The notes beneath the pieces are model-generated. The model was not told the origin of the DNA and searched no databases. It was given only the letters and a program-made list of their open reading frames with translations. DNA of 64,000 bases from Balanoglossus misakiensis (taxonomy: Eukaryota > Hemichordata): contig CM082578.2 in the NCBI GenBank assembly GCA_040954595.2, positions 5,022,001-5,086,000 of the forward strand, given 5' to 3'. This document shows positions 46,004 through 59,979 of this stretch, piece by piece (position 1 is the first letter of the stretch; every line of letters begins with the position of its first letter). A program made the position numbers and the translations under genes.

Positions 46004-49000
46004 ACATTCCCATTCTTTTTATCCGACAAGTTGCCGTACCCCAGCCTAGTATTTATCCTCCCTTTTATTATTGTCTCTGCAAAAGAACTGAGTGACTACG
46101 GTCGCGCATTGAACTTGCAATTTCTTGATACGCCTGATTAGAAGCCGGATTTTGTCACTGGTGTCATATTTAGGCCTTACGTAGTAATCATGGATTGTTT
46201 GCGTTCATTTGGAAATCGAATTAGTCCTGCATTCAATGTAATACACTCACGCAATGTTAGAATCAGGCAACAGAGAACAAGTTTACAAACCATGCATACG
46301 ATTGATGGTACATTGTATGCGTACAGACAAACAGACATACAGACACAGGCAGACAGACAGACGAACAACGTCCAAATCTCTGAACGAGGTCTTATTTTTG
46401 AGCGATTCACACTGGACTCTTTTCGTGCAGCCAAAGTCGGTACAAATAAAATGAATAATGACTCGACACACTTTTTATCAAATTGCAAGGGCTATTTATT
46501 CTAAAGACGATACTTCGAAGAGATATGCAAATATATGCCGATATAAATATATTTAAATATGGACATTTAAATGTTGTCAAGTAAAGGTATGTTCTGCCAG
46601 TTCAACAACAACAAAGTCCACAAAATCTTAAAATGTCACTAGAACTTCTCAACAGTTTGACAAAGTATCTTATGGGTTTAAAGTCAAATAACTGAAAGAA
46701 TCCAGAATACAATGCTGGGAAAGTAAGTCGTGAACGTCGATTTAATGCAGTATTTGCTCTGCGTACATGCAGGGAGTATTTGAGGAAATAAATGTGACAC
46801 ACAAATTTACAATAAATCTATTGCATACCATTATGTGGATGCAATGTCAGGACGAAGGACATCGTTGGTGGCGCTTTACTTACGTTGTCGTTTGACTCTT
46901 CTAACATTTTTAAGGGGCAATTGTGGGCGAGATATACGAGGGGGGGGGGGGTAAATAAATCTCCATAGACGTAGCATATTCACGGCGGCAGGGCTTTAGA
47001 AAGCTGTGAATGAATATTGCCGGGATTGCCTAAACCATTAAGAAGAATGATATCGTATCTATTTCCTAAATAACACTGCAATCTGGGGATATATCGTGGA
47101 TAAAAAAAAAATATCATTTTTAAGTGTACGTAATGAAAGTGCGAGGTGTGCTATACCAAAGTCCGAAATTTCGAGGACATCGATGTAAATTTTTGGCGGC
47201 TGAAACCTTATCTATCGCCCTCCTGGCCAACGACACCAACGGCATCACGTTCGCGCCAAATTTGACTTGAGACAGCATAGTTTGGCTAAGAAATTTGTGT
47301 CGGTTGCAAATATTTTTTGATTATTTTAAATTTCTGTGCTCGGTTGGAACTTAAATTTAGTGTTGGTTGGGCCGCGAGTAACACAGGGGAAATTCACACC
47401 CCAAAATCATGTTTGACCGTCGGCACTTGTGCCAGATACTGGATTCATTATTGCTACACATCTTGGTTAGGCTAATATATATGCAGTGTACAAGTCGATG
47501 ATTGGCCTTGTAATAAGAGAACTTTCCACAAGACATACGGTTAGATCAAATGGCCGCGTCATTTTACGTCATTACCGGTTTAAATGTGTATGGACGTCAT
47601 ATCAAACTTTTAAAAGTATACGGTCACCTGTGGCTATAGTTACAAATTGAGATCTAGTCTCAAGAGGAGTGCGAAAGTATGCATTTTTGTAATAAGTCGG
47701 TTATGTCGTAGATTTCTGCCCTGTCACCCAAGACAGCCATGCCGTTACACCAATCCGGCCGTACGGCTGTCAAGTCAGTGGGCGGGGTAACAAACATAGC
47801 TTAGTACTTATAAGGATCGTAGGGGTAGTGCAGCACAGTCGCATAGCCGAGCACACTCGAGCAATTAGAAGCCAAGCCCCGGTCAAGTGGACCCTGCATA
47901 TAATTTAACTCATTTATTGATCTAGTTTTGAAAACGTGGAAATTATGAACACTGTCACACATCCTACGATGCTGTGTAATCTCAACCAGACTTGTTTTCA
48001 CCCAACCATTCATCGCAGTCATTGGTATTGGCCCGTCATCACCTGGAGTTCTTTTCGAGTCTATATTGCCAATGTTTCATCTAGCCACGTGTGAATATCC
48101 AACCAGTAATTGTTGGTTGGGAGATTTCAGGGTTTATACATGTAGGTCGAGAACCATGTATTTATTTCAATTTACGTTTGAAATCTATATACACATGTTG
48201 ACGTATTTATTTTGCCAAATCTGCCACATGCAGGTGGAATGGCCAGTTTGTGTGAAAATTGTGTTTGCGTTGCAATATACCAGTAATAAGTCATGATTTT
48301 TGGAATTACATTTGAGCCATATTTATATAATCATCCCAAGTTACTTATTTCGAACTACATTTTTATGATACCAGTAATTTTGTTTTGCAGACTGACCCCC
48401 GGGCCCCCCTTCTCGGTCTTTCAATCTCATGGTGACGTCACACAACCGCATCTTTTCGCGGCCTCATTGCAGAATTTCATGTTTATCGTAAACCACTGAA
48501 AGTATTTAGGTCGGTATTTAACCCTACAACAAGGAAGAGCTATAATGATGTCCAATGCAGAATCTGTATATCAGAATGGGAAACCTTTCGATGGCCATAA
48601 ATGGACATAAGGGGACATGGGGTAAACAATTCTGCTCCTAAATAGTGAGGTACCATTGGGTGCCATAACTGAAACTAGAAGTCCGTGACACAACCGCAGC
48701 AGTTAGCATTACCTCAAATAAAACCGGGAACGGGGGGGGGCAGTCTGCAAAACAAAATTAAGTGTAGTTCTGCCCCTTATGGAAGTGTCAAAAGTGCACA
48801 TGTTAATACAGTCCATACAATGAAAGGCTTGCACGAGTAGGCTGAAATTTCGCTAAATGGCGTTGAATGTGCCACATTTTATTAAAGGTTCCAGTTCGAG
48901 ACTCATACAATGTTATTGCCAAGCGCCCCTTTGTCTACATAACTCAAGAGTTTTAATTAGCCCCACACCTTTACAATGATTGTGTTTGATGGTACTTAAG

Positions 49001-52000
49001 AAATAGCATAAAATGCAGTCGTGACGTAACAAACAACGTCATGTTCAATATAAGGAAACTATCGAAAGACAGTGCGGTATGAGAATGAATGGCCGTTCCC
49101 GTCTACACCCTACATACACGTAATGTATACTAATTCCCGTAAACTAACATAAAAACTGTACAAACTTCACAATGTTACAGCATGACTAATCACGTGGCAT
49201 CGTCGATCTGCAGCTATTTACGACGAAGAAAATCGAAGTGACGCTACTCAACAGTCTGAACGTTTGACATCAAACGTCTACAAGTTGTCCATCCATATTT
49301 TGCAAGTGACAGGGACATCATTCTGATTGGTCACATAGTCACGTGTCTACTCAACGCCACCCCACCTCAATCGTGCCGTCCAACTGCATGGGTGTGCGCG
49401 CGCAGATTCTGCGCGGCGTTAGGTGGCCATTGGTACTGCTGGACGATTTCTTGAAGGTGAGAACTTCCAATGTCCCTACACTAAGCCCTGTCGATTTAGG
49501 TCGGCGTGACTCATGGCTGGGGTGATTACTATAAAACATATAACGATATATACATTGTACAATACTCACGCGTTATATTTATATACAAAGCAAAAAAAAT
49601 GAGGTTGGTGTAATCGGTGAAAGCTACAGTGAGCGCTTTGCAGTGGCAGCTATTCAACACAAAACCACGACCTCAGGAAGAAGAATTCGAGTCCAACAGA
49701 GCGCTGTAAAAGCCGAAATAGGCCGCCGACATCGGATTTAAGCTAGAACGTCTCTATTTTTGGCACTGGATTGCGAACTTTTAGCTACATCAAATATTAA
49801 ATAAACTGTCTATTCAAATATTCAACGACTATATTCTGAAAGAAAGATGAACGAATCTCTCCGATAAGTGACCGCAAATATATAATTGGTCGACCACCAA
49901 ACATGGCGGCAGAATTGGGTTTGGGTGAGACTTTCACGCTAAACTGTGCCAGACTCTTCTGCTCTGGGCATCTACACTATAACTACGCTCGGTGTGTCGG
50001 GTAAACGAACGATATGAAATGTCCACCGTGTTTGGCAGCCTCACTCATAGAGAATTAAACCAAGCTATGCAGAATCTCGATATAATTTGCTGGGATTATT
50101 ACGGAAATAAAATGTCTAGGCGCCCTTTTTGGTGGTACTTTCTTGAGACTAGACGAATTCCCCAAAGTCGAACGGTTCATCAACGAAATAGCCGCCATCG
50201 AACCAATCCTTGTCGCCCTCTTCGGTTATCGATTCAGCTGTGGAATAAAAAGGAAATTTGAAAGGCGTTGAGAGTCGCTGTTGGTAAAATGAGCAGTTCT
50301 GCGCATCGGTCTGATAATCTGGGGGATATTAGTAGTTGGTGGCTGCTCATCACAGCTTCCACGCCTTACAGCGGTCTTTGTGCCACAGGCATTTCTCCCC
50401 AGTCTTGGCGTCGTTTTGCACTATAGTCGTTTATTGCATTGCAATAGCGAAGAATATTTATCTACATCAAGCAATGAGCAGTGCTGCGCGTTTAGGTAAA
50501 ACTGACTGTGCGATTTTTTCTATCGGGATTTTTAACTCCTTGCCAGCCTATTTTTCAAACTTTCAACTGGACACAAAACATATACAGTGCAGTAATGGCG
50601 GGTCGCGGTCATGTACAAACAAGTTGATGGAAACCAATCGAGACTACATGTGTATAGAGGCTACTTACCATCGCCTGACGTTGAAACCACTTTGCACGTG
50701 GCTGACACACAACTGTAAAGTGGTCCGCACAAATAACAATCTGCATCATCAAAACAACGCACGTGCTCTCTGTCACATTTCTGCTCTAGAATCTGAAAAA
50801 AATACAAGACAATACAACGTCACATGATTGTGTGTTTAATTGGTGATATTTTCGTTGTTGATACTGTACTGAGTAATCATTAACACATAAAAGTCCATTG
50901 GCTGCTATTTCCCGCGTTTTTTTTTCACTTTTTGTTATCTTTACCAAATAAAGTTTCCTGTTCTTCCGCCTTTTAATAGGATGGAAAAATGCAAAGTTTC
51001 TGAATTTATATCCGGACTCCAATCCAACTTTAAACACGTTGACTACACACTTATTGGTAGTGTATATAAAAACAAGCAACTACAGTAGACAAACAGTAAA
51101 GTTCTACTCTATCGAACTTGGGAATCTAATGAGTTCTTTTGCACAGAATAAGTCGCAAATGTCAGCGCACGTTTGTCGCTTTTAACGACTCTAAGCATCA
51201 CATTCTGGAAGTCACATGCTTTTGGAACCCTTTACTTATCATCCTATCCCTGCGGCTGTGTGTTTCAATACAAGTCTCGTGATACACATAAACTGGCAGA
51301 GAAGCCTTTGTTATCAAATCTAGATTTACGCATGGGCTTTTTACGGTGTATATACTTGTGTTATCACGCCTGGAACTGCGCGTGCGCGGTCGTGATGCCC
51401 TGGACGCGTGTCCTCGCCCGCGTTATCGAAACCACTGTGGCATTAGTCGCAGTGAACGAATCACCTACTTTCCGAAGTTTGATCGAGACTGGGTTGCTAT
51501 CGTGGCGATGGGAGTGAATAATCAACAAACAGGGGCAAACAAATGAGAAAAGGGCGAGGATACAGCCAGATGACTGACTGTTGGTGTTCATTTGCTGCGA
51601 AGCCGAGTGCGTATAATCTAATATCATAATCTATCGGGTCATCTTTTGAAGACTTATAAGATGGGGAATTTGTCGTAAAAAAGCTAAAGAGTACTATCGC
51701 GGATCGACCATGTTGATGACGAGACCCTGTCGAAAGATGACTTTTTATCTGTTGAGTTACAAGCAAGATAACAACCTTATGCAGCATTAAATCTGCACTG
51801 CTTGCGGACTTCTTCTCAAATAGCGACGGGAATCGAATCGTCTCTGCGCAGAGCGTGTCATATTTCGCCTCAGTGCGAGTTTTTAAGACAAATTTATTTC
51901 TCAAAATAAAAAATACATGCACACGCTATGATGCTTCATGCACAAAACGCCTTCTGTACTTCTGTACGGTGATTTGAAGTAATGGGTAAATCCATGGACT

Positions 52001-53021
52001 ACTATGTGATACTACAGCTTCGGTTACGTCATAGAGTAGATCAAACGCAAAACACTACTATAGGCCTAATACCAATACTGTTAAGGCCCACTTTATTTGC
52101 TTTTCCTGTGTCCGGCAGATCTCGCTCTGTTCATCGAAGGAAAATTGGCTTCAATACACAACAGTCAATTTGCCCGTACTTGGAGTGCATCGCACAATTT
52201 CGCTTCATTCCCGGATAGTTGTTAATAATGTCAACGATCTCCAAGCACCGGCGCAGAGTACGACGGAATGTGGCCATATTAGAAATCGCTGCCAACCAAG
52301 AAAGGTATCATTAGCCGAAATTCGATTTTTTCTAAATTATATGTGAACATAGTCCGATGACGTCAAACTGTGGGCTGTGACGTGGACAGCGGTAAATTGG
52401 TTTTTCCTCGGGGGAAAATGACAAACTGGCTCCGCTGAGCGATATCTTGTCTTGCCAGTTCCGACCACTTGTCTTGCGTCGTCTCCTTGATTAATTACTT
52501 CGACACGGAAATGCAGCGGTGTCATGCTCAAATGATGGGGTAATTTCGAATGCCATTTGGGTTGGCTATGATAAATTGCTGCCAATATTAGTAATATCCA
52601 CAAAGAAATATATAAGCTTTCGCAGCGCTGCTCGCCTACGTGCACGCGGTGGGATGTCTGACAACGCACATCGACCTGAGTGTTACATGATTACAAAATA
52701 TCTGACTCGGTTGTGTTTAAGGTGGTGGTCGTTGCCATCGTGCATATTGATTGAACTGTACTGCAGTTTTCACTTTCTGACGTCTTTTTGGAGGAAGTAA
52801 CCATAGTAACAAACAGGTTAACAATTAGTTTATAACCGGTGAGGATTTCCGAACGTTACCGAATTCAAAATGGGTTATTCGGGTTAGATGACTCCCCCAG
52901 AGAGGGGGAAGGGGTGATTCTGGGACAAGGTAGGGGGAGGAACCTCGTGTTGAAAATAGCGCCGATTGCAGAGTGATCTCTGTTTTCAAAATGGGGGACA
53001 CTCGCATCTAGTTAGCGAACA

Positions 53022-53072
53022 CATTCACTCACTCACTCACCAACACACCCACCCACCCACCCACCCACCCAG
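53022..53072. repeat. (ACTC)n / (CCCA)n microsatellite
   Basis: Three ACTC-type units followed by about eight CCCA units. Confidence 0.9.
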
Positions 53073-53589
53073 AGTAACGTCAAAGTTATTAAATTTCTTT
53101 ACCCCTACTACTTATTACATCAGACTTGTTTTCTCTAGAGTTAGTTTCAAATTAGATGTACACACAGGCAATCACTTTCTATCTAGGTGTACTGTATCGA
53201 ATCAAGAGAAAACGCGGCTGCCAAATAGGCGGATTACTTTTTAAGCTTAAATATGAAAGCCTAAATCAGACGTTTACATGATAGTTCACTATCTGCTTAT
53301 ATGAAGAGCTTGCGTGGCTGTTATTGTAAAAGGGGCAAAGTCGCTCACTTTGACGTCGATTTTCTGTTGAGAGATTATTTCTGATCTCTGAAACTTGCTC
53401 TATGGCCGGTTGACAAAGCTCACCTCACATCCCCAAACAATGAAAATGTCCATCGTTTAGTTTCTGTTCAATGTCTCGTGTTATAACTATACATTTTGCA
53501 CTGTGACCCATCCCTCTGATCTAAGCAATATGTCCTTCTTATTGACTACAAGATTTTGGCCGCTCGTTCAGATTTCAAACTGTGTGTTC

Positions 53590-53705
53590 CTTCAGTATTT
53601 ACGAGGGGGTGGGCCGGGGGAATCAGGGGGAGGGTCACATTTTACAGTTCAGTTGTACGATGAATCCCCCGGCCCACCCCACCCCTTGTAATTACTGAAG
53701 GCTCC
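53590..53705. mobile_element. Short foldback element
   Basis: CCTTCAGTATTTACGAGGGG and GTGGGCCGGGGG are mirrored by CCCCCGGCCCAC, CCCCTTGTAATTACTGAAGG. The arms are about 40 bp with a spacer of about 35 bases. It resembles a MITE but no target duplication is clear. Confidence 0.6.
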
Positions 53706-55433
53706 CTCATTCCAGTTCGAAAGAGAAGACCGCCGCCAATAATGGTTCAAGCCGTTCTTCATATCGCACCTGTGTCTGTTTCCTGGGACAGGAAAACAAT
53801 CTGAGATTAATGGCCGAGTAACAGTACCTCACGCGGCAAACTATCGCACTTCTTACTGTTTCAAATTAAGCCAATTCAGTTGGGGTTTTCTGGAAAATTG
53901 AAATTCTACGAAAAAAGCCAAAATCACTGAAAACGACCGAAATTGCACCCACTTTCAATCTGAAAATCGGACCAGAGCGGATAAGGCCTGATGTCGTCTG
54001 AAGGAAAAGTGCACGGTTTTGCTATTAGCTTTGAAAAGCTCCCTTGGGCCTCATCGTCATCATTGCGATATTACAAGTCTGGCGAGTGAGTGCAATCGCT
54101 ATATAGAAGTCGAGATGCTTGCCGCAAAACCAATAAGTTTAAAACGGCAATGCTTGTTACGGCAAATGACGATGACTTTTACAAGAAACGCTACCCATTT
54201 TATCAATTACTTTATGTCACTACACGAACAAAAACGATGCGGCGCTGTGCTTATTAAAGCTAATAATACATATGATATGTCACAATAACTTTCACGCACA
54301 GAACAGCATGTCGCCATGTACGCCTGGCACAGTAAACATTACGTCATAGAACACCTGTCGGCTGTTACACAAGCATTGCCTCACCACACTTGTTCAACTT
54401 GAAGCACACACTACGTCATAAATGCCTGTTGTCAAGGAGACGACATATACTTGTTGCACCTGTTCAAGATGGCGCGACGTCACGAGGCTTGCCGTAAGTA
54501 AACTTTGCATCAGTAAACGCCACGTCACCCTATCTTCGATTCTTTCTTCAGAACTTCTTCAGGCCTGAAGCAAAGCGCTTAGAGGTCCTTAAAATATCAA
54601 ACTAATATAGCAACACCTGTTTAAATAAGACAATTTAAAATGCAATTTTGGAAAAAAGTTCAGGTGTACACTGTCAAACTAGAAAATAGTATATGCAGTA
54701 ACCGTATTCGTGTATTCAAATGTACTAAACCGTTCCACATTCTGCACGTTGCACAGATGAGGGATGAAGTTTGTTGTGTACTTTGGTTATTTGCTCCTGA
54801 GTCGCGAGTGCTTTCACAAAATCACAACGGCTCCATTCGTAAGATTGGGAGCTTATTTTGCAAACGTTTTGCAGAGTCTTCCTACGTCTGCAATGCTTAA
54901 ACAGGAACGTAACTAAATAATCGAAGTCAATTTGGGAAAACAACGGAAATTTACCTTGATTTATTCCGTACAAAGCACACTATAGATGATCGCATTTCCT
55001 TAAATATCCAATATAATCTAATTCTGACGCCTTTATTCTTGTGCGTGTCCCCGCGTCTACGACATCAGCCGGTAAAATGGCAAACAAGTTTACAATGCCT
55101 TCATTAAGATCTACGCTTCGCCCTGACAACGCTCATAAGCTGGCAGGATACAGGAAGGTTTTCATTCAAGCATAATTGACAGTTGTCGGGCAAAAATCAA
55201 AACGTGATATTTCAAAGAAAAAGCTGAGGGGAATTTTACACGCCGCGAAATCGGCGAAGGAACAAAAAGAAACAGAGCCCATCAGCTCTAATTGAGGACT
55301 GTAACTGGATTGTGCTGTGAACGCATTTCCGTGTCATGATAACATGTAAGCAAGTTTGCGGTTGGTGAACGATATTTTTGTGACGTAGGCATGACGTTTC
55401 GTTTTGGAAGTACGTGTAGTTTCTTTTCCTCTT

Positions 55434-55540
55434 CCTCCCTCCCTCCCTCCTTCCCTCCATCCCTCCCTCCCCCTCCCCGCCCCCTGTCCTTCCCTCCCCT
55501 CTGTCTCTGCCTCTGTCTGTCTCCCTGTCTCTGCATCTAT
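55434..55540. repeat. CT-rich low-complexity tract
   Basis: (CCCT)n grading into (CTCTGT)n, pyrimidine-only on the plus strand for most of its length. Confidence 0.9.
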
Positions 55541-55753
55541 ATTTCTAGGGCTTTATCAAACACGACCGCATGCTCGGTTCCCATGCATCTGGTTATAGCG
55601 TTTATATTTACTTTTCAGAAATGTTTCTATATGAGGAATGGGCAACCTGTTTATCTGTTGTTGTTTTTCTCCGTGATAAGACTATAGAAGGCAAGTTCGT
55701 ATTGCAACAATTCCTTCATGAGAAACGTAACTGTTGACGATTGATCTCAACAG

Positions 55754-56030
55754 TCGCCTCTTTGAGTCGGCAGAAGTCATCACGTTTCCCGCCTCTTCTT
55801 TTGGCGGGATTTATCGTTCGTCAGATTATACAGACGACAGTGTATCCCAAGGACACCAATTTCCGTCATTATTACTTTACGATATTGATTCAATAACCTA
55901 TGCATGGGGGACTAAGCGCTCATTCCTGCGCCACATGATTCCTGGGGATAATGCGACACCTGGGAGTTTCAAACAAGGCGATTGCACAGTGAAAAGTGTG
56001 AAATTTTCTCTTAATACTTCCTGGGGTTAG
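55754..56030 (+). CDS. Possible discoidin-like exon (weak)
   Basis: The open frame after CTCAACAG contains VITFPASSFGGIYRSSDYTD and, later, YAWGTK. This recalls the ASS...AW segment near the start of F5/8-type C domains. The frame ends at a stop at 56030 with no good donor before it. It could be chance, or a decayed exon of the fragment at 58.6 kb. Confidence 0.25.
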
Positions 56031-58633
56031 AAAAAGTTGCCGTGAAATTAGAGAAGAGATACAGAATTTGATTCTGTATTAATGCGAAATTGAACAAGAT
56101 TATAAAGAGCATGGTTGGGAACTGCCAAGAAGAAAATATTCGCATGTTTCTCAACACTTTATTTATTGAGATATCCATTAAACCAATAAAAGTGTTCTAA
56201 AACGCTGTCTGTAAGGGCGAGGTCGGCAATCGAGTCGAGAGACACAGCAAGACGCACGTCTTTGACTGGGTCACCGTCTGCACATGCGCGTTGCTTGACA
56301 CAACATTACCGGAGATGTGAGGTATCGTTTAAATTTCAATTGAACATTTCATGACGACAGGATATTTCCAAATTTTGGAGGCGACTTGATAAATTCTTTT
56401 CTTTCCAGAGATAACACAATATTTACAATTTTAAAAGCGCCAAGCGATGTTCAATACGCCCTATCATGGTCGGATAGCGTCATGTTTAATGAAGGAACGG
56501 GCACAATTCTGGCTGCCTTAAATAGGTTTTCACTTTGTGTTATAGGGGGTCAAATCACATTATAATAATTGCATTCTGGGTAAAAAGTCGACAACTCACT
56601 GTAGTAAGAGAAGAAATGATATGTTTACTGTATTTCATGATTTCCTTTGGTCAAACATTTCTGCCTTTGTAGTTGACATAACAAGGTAATCAACTTTTTT
56701 CACTTTTTTTTATTTTTGTCTGTTACAAAGTATCAGAATGACTGAATATCACTTTAGCTTATGAACTCCCATTTCTCAAACATGGCAAAAATCGGCCATC
56801 TTGAAATTATGTCGGCCATGTGAGATTTCTATCACTTACCTAAGTAGCAAAACCCTATTTAAGGTAGGGAGAATTAAAGTACATGTAGTCGGTAATACCA
56901 TGCATAGTGTACACTGAAGTACAATGTAAGCAAGACTATTGACTAGCATCACAAAATCGCGTCAAGATACACGCTTATACATTGGATACAATGTAGTTAC
57001 CAGCTTGCATTTGAATTCAGCTCCGGCAATATCCTCATCTCGATTTGATTTTCCCCTCAAAGCGCCGTTCGACCATGATGCATGATGCGTGACTCGGGCA
57101 CCACAGGTATATAATACCACGAGATTACAATACGCAGTGAAACGTATCTCACATGGGGTAATGCTTCGTAGGAATGCTGATCGAAACGGGCGATTATGTC
57201 ACTGATAGATATACCGCCAAGAATACATCGTTGTTCCACTCTTTCCGATTGTTGACTTCATAATCATTATTGTCCTCAACTGGGAAAAAGTCTGTTTGCA
57301 TTCTAAATTAGGTTATTGAGTGATGCTGACTTCTTATTGATCAGAGTGAAATACCGACGCGTGCAATGAGAATGTATGTTCAATCAACTGATATGAACGA
57401 CATATTATTTCGTTTTTCATCTGAACGTCCGAGGCAAAATTCAGTTATTCTGTCAGGGAAATGACAAAGGAGAAAAAAGTAATGAATACTAAATTATGCA
57501 ACCTTGTATCTATTAGGCTTGCTTGCACAAGGTCCGCCATTAATGTGATTGTATATAGGATGAGCGTTATCATCTATATGTAATGTAGTGGAAATGTAAG
57601 CTAGTTCATCCCAAACGATCATTTACTATCTTCGGCTCTCGGTTTTGTTCAGTAAATAACACAACAAATACAAATGCATTTGTGTAATGACTTGCCAACG
57701 TCCATTTTTTTATGGAGTGTACAGAGGAATGAGAGAAAACATTTGTGTCAACCCATTGATGTCTGGTCGTGTCAAAGCCACCGGCTAATATGAACCTGAG
57801 TAGGCACGGATTAACTAAACGTGGGGGCTGAGATTAAGGCTCACTAAATGATCGATTTAATTCAACCACCTGGGAATAACCTCATTCAAAGTGGCCTCGT
57901 AGGCTTTTACATCTGAATTCGCAGCGCAGATGAGTCGTGTGCAGAGTACGTCTCCTTGGTAATAGTACCGTTCTTAAATTGTTGGCGCTGGGGATCGATT
58001 TAACGTTCTGTGTGATTTTTCCCGCGTCACGATGACTGATTGGAGATGAAACTATACATGTGATGTTTGTGCTGGATGAAGTAGCGTCATTAAGACGTTC
58101 AAAACACGAGACTAGATACAGAATGATAGATTGCTTATCTTAATCAATACACGACATATCAAAATAACCCTTTGAGCCTAACTTTATACGCTGCATGCTT
58201 CAGAAGTCAAAATTTTTCAGACTGGACACATTTCGACGCCCAGCTGCGCCCATAAACGACAAACTGCTACGGATGTTATAATAACTGTGCAAAATTATCA
58301 TTTATTTTTGACATAAAAGGAAAAAGAGGTGATTCGCTACACCCTACTACATGTACATTAAATATGTTTCCAAGTTTTGCTTTAAATGTCCCGCCAAAAA
58401 TAAATATTCATCGAAAAAAAAATCGCTGTCGTTGCACGGTATGTCAGTGTTTACCGGTGTACATGTCTTGGTTCGCGTATATTCGACGTGGAAATTGAAT
58501 TGTCCACCGCTGAGTTGATATTTGAATTGGATATACATGTAATCGCTTCCAGAATTACATTGTAAGTCTAGTAATTACTCTGTACGTTTAAGGCTACAAT
58601 TTTCACTTCAAGTTGTCATTCGGCGTTGTGCAG
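56031..58633. other. No gene recognised
   Basis: AT-rich DNA between two weak discoidin-like segments. It would be intron if those belong together. No repeat family stands out. Confidence 0.35.
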
Positions 58634-58806
58634 ATGCATGGGATACTTCCGGTGCGAGAAATGTGTTTCTGGCAAGTTGTCAACATGTCTCTTTCAACGC
58701 AGTACGTTTACAAGGTGATTTTATACAGTACAGCAGTATGATCACGGAGGTATCTCTATCGTATGATCAAAGTCTGTTTCCAGATGAAAACCAAAGTTTC
58801 GATTAA
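58634..58806 (+). CDS. Partial F5/8 type C (discoidin)-like exon
   Basis: After TTGTGCAG, phase 1, the frame reads DAWDTSGARNVFLASC, then VRLQGDFIQYSSM and VSLSYDQSLFPDENQSF before a stop at 58804-58806. The order AW, a strand ending at RLQGDF and SYDQ follows the discoidin core (aW...tQG...ysyS). A GTATCT donor at 58750 (phase 0) would join the next candidate exon. The fold assignment is inferred, and whether the gene is intact is not known. Confidence 0.45.
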
Positions 58807-58854
58807 TTTGCCACGAGAGGACGAAATTTTAACTTGTTTTTCGAGCTTTCCCAG

Positions 58855-58972
58855 TTTGGATTTTACAGGTCAATAGCGCCAGACTTTATTCAGATAGTGC
58901 TGGTCTCTAATTCCTCACAGCGGAAGAACCTTTTCACACCGTATATCCACGGTGGTATCGTCAATGAAACAG
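58855..58972 (+). CDS. Candidate exon following the discoidin-like fragment
   Basis: Acceptor CTTTCCCAG, 39 open codons plus one base (FGFYRSIAPDFIQIVLVSNS onward), donor GTGAGC, phase 0 to 1. It could be the C-terminal strands of the same domain. The tie to the preceding exon needs a donor at 58750. Confidence 0.4.
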
Positions 58973-59558
58973 GTGAGCGATAGGCCAACGCATTTAGTGA
59001 TAGTCCAAAAACGCCTGCGTCATCCGCTATGCGTGCACCAAATCATATCACTTTCAGCATACGTCATCCAACGTGGTCATGACGTCACCCTAACTCCCGG
59101 AGCAGTATAGGACAAAAACTTCAACTAAAGCCCAAAGCAGGTGGATATACAATGTAAATGCAATCTAGACTACTAAACAGTTCCCGGTGATACTTTTTAT
59201 CACTACCGACAAAGTAAAACTTTGCGTGAATGGTCGTGTCTCCTATAGGGCAAATCACATACGTCACATGTGTGTCTAAGAATTAAAAGAAAGAGACGAA
59301 ACACGAACAGACGAAGTTATCCATTGTGTTTGACCGAAGTGCTTATATTTGACGTTGCCTGAAACGTTTTCATTTTAACACGACTGGAAATAAATTGGGA
59401 CAATTGAATTTGAACGGATCTCGCAGGCGTTTCCTAAGAGCGTGTGAACATTTTCTGAATCCCTGCCATTCTAATTTTTATTAAAGCCCCAAGAGCTGCC
59501 ACTTTTTGCATTATTTTCATGATTTTATTTTCCAACTTGAATTGTTCCATCTAAATAA

Positions 59559-59817
59559 GGTATACATGAGCATCTGATCGACGCCCGATTGGGACTGCAT
59601 GTTGCAAATTGAACATGCTATATATTAAACGGGTGCCGCACCCATTTAATTTGCCTCCATACAAACAGTACGCAGCTATCGCGGTATGCGCCGCCAAGAG
59701 ATGACAAACTGATGCAAATGCAATTAACATGGCTTAATGCTGAGGATTGTAGGGGATAGGGAATACATTTGAAGTTTTTATTGTAGAAAAAAATGTGAAT
59801 TTTGGCAGCTCTGAAGG
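59559..59817. repeat. Dispersed repeat family X, copy 2
   Basis: Counterpart of 33661-33925 in the same orientation, sharing the same series of landmark words. It lies just upstream of the TIR element at 59980. Confidence 0.75.
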
Positions 59818-59979
59818 CTTTTACGTATACCCGTAATTTTGATCATGCCGGGACAATTTGGCAGTTCAAGACAACATAGAAGCTTTGTTATTAGAATCAA
59901 ATAACGAAAACGTTTGAATATTATAGTCAGACTATACCATAACGAATGTTCGCAATTTGTTATTTTTGAGTGTCCTTTA

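Larger units (their letters stand above)
45326..55733. other. Long stretch without a recognised gene
   Basis: No exon with convincing protein character was found on either strand. It contains a 34-bp triplicate near 45.7 kb, a hairpin element at 53590-53705, short (CCCA)n at 53022-53072 and CT-rich sequence at 55434-55540. Promoter or noncoding transcripts cannot be excluded. Confidence 0.4.
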
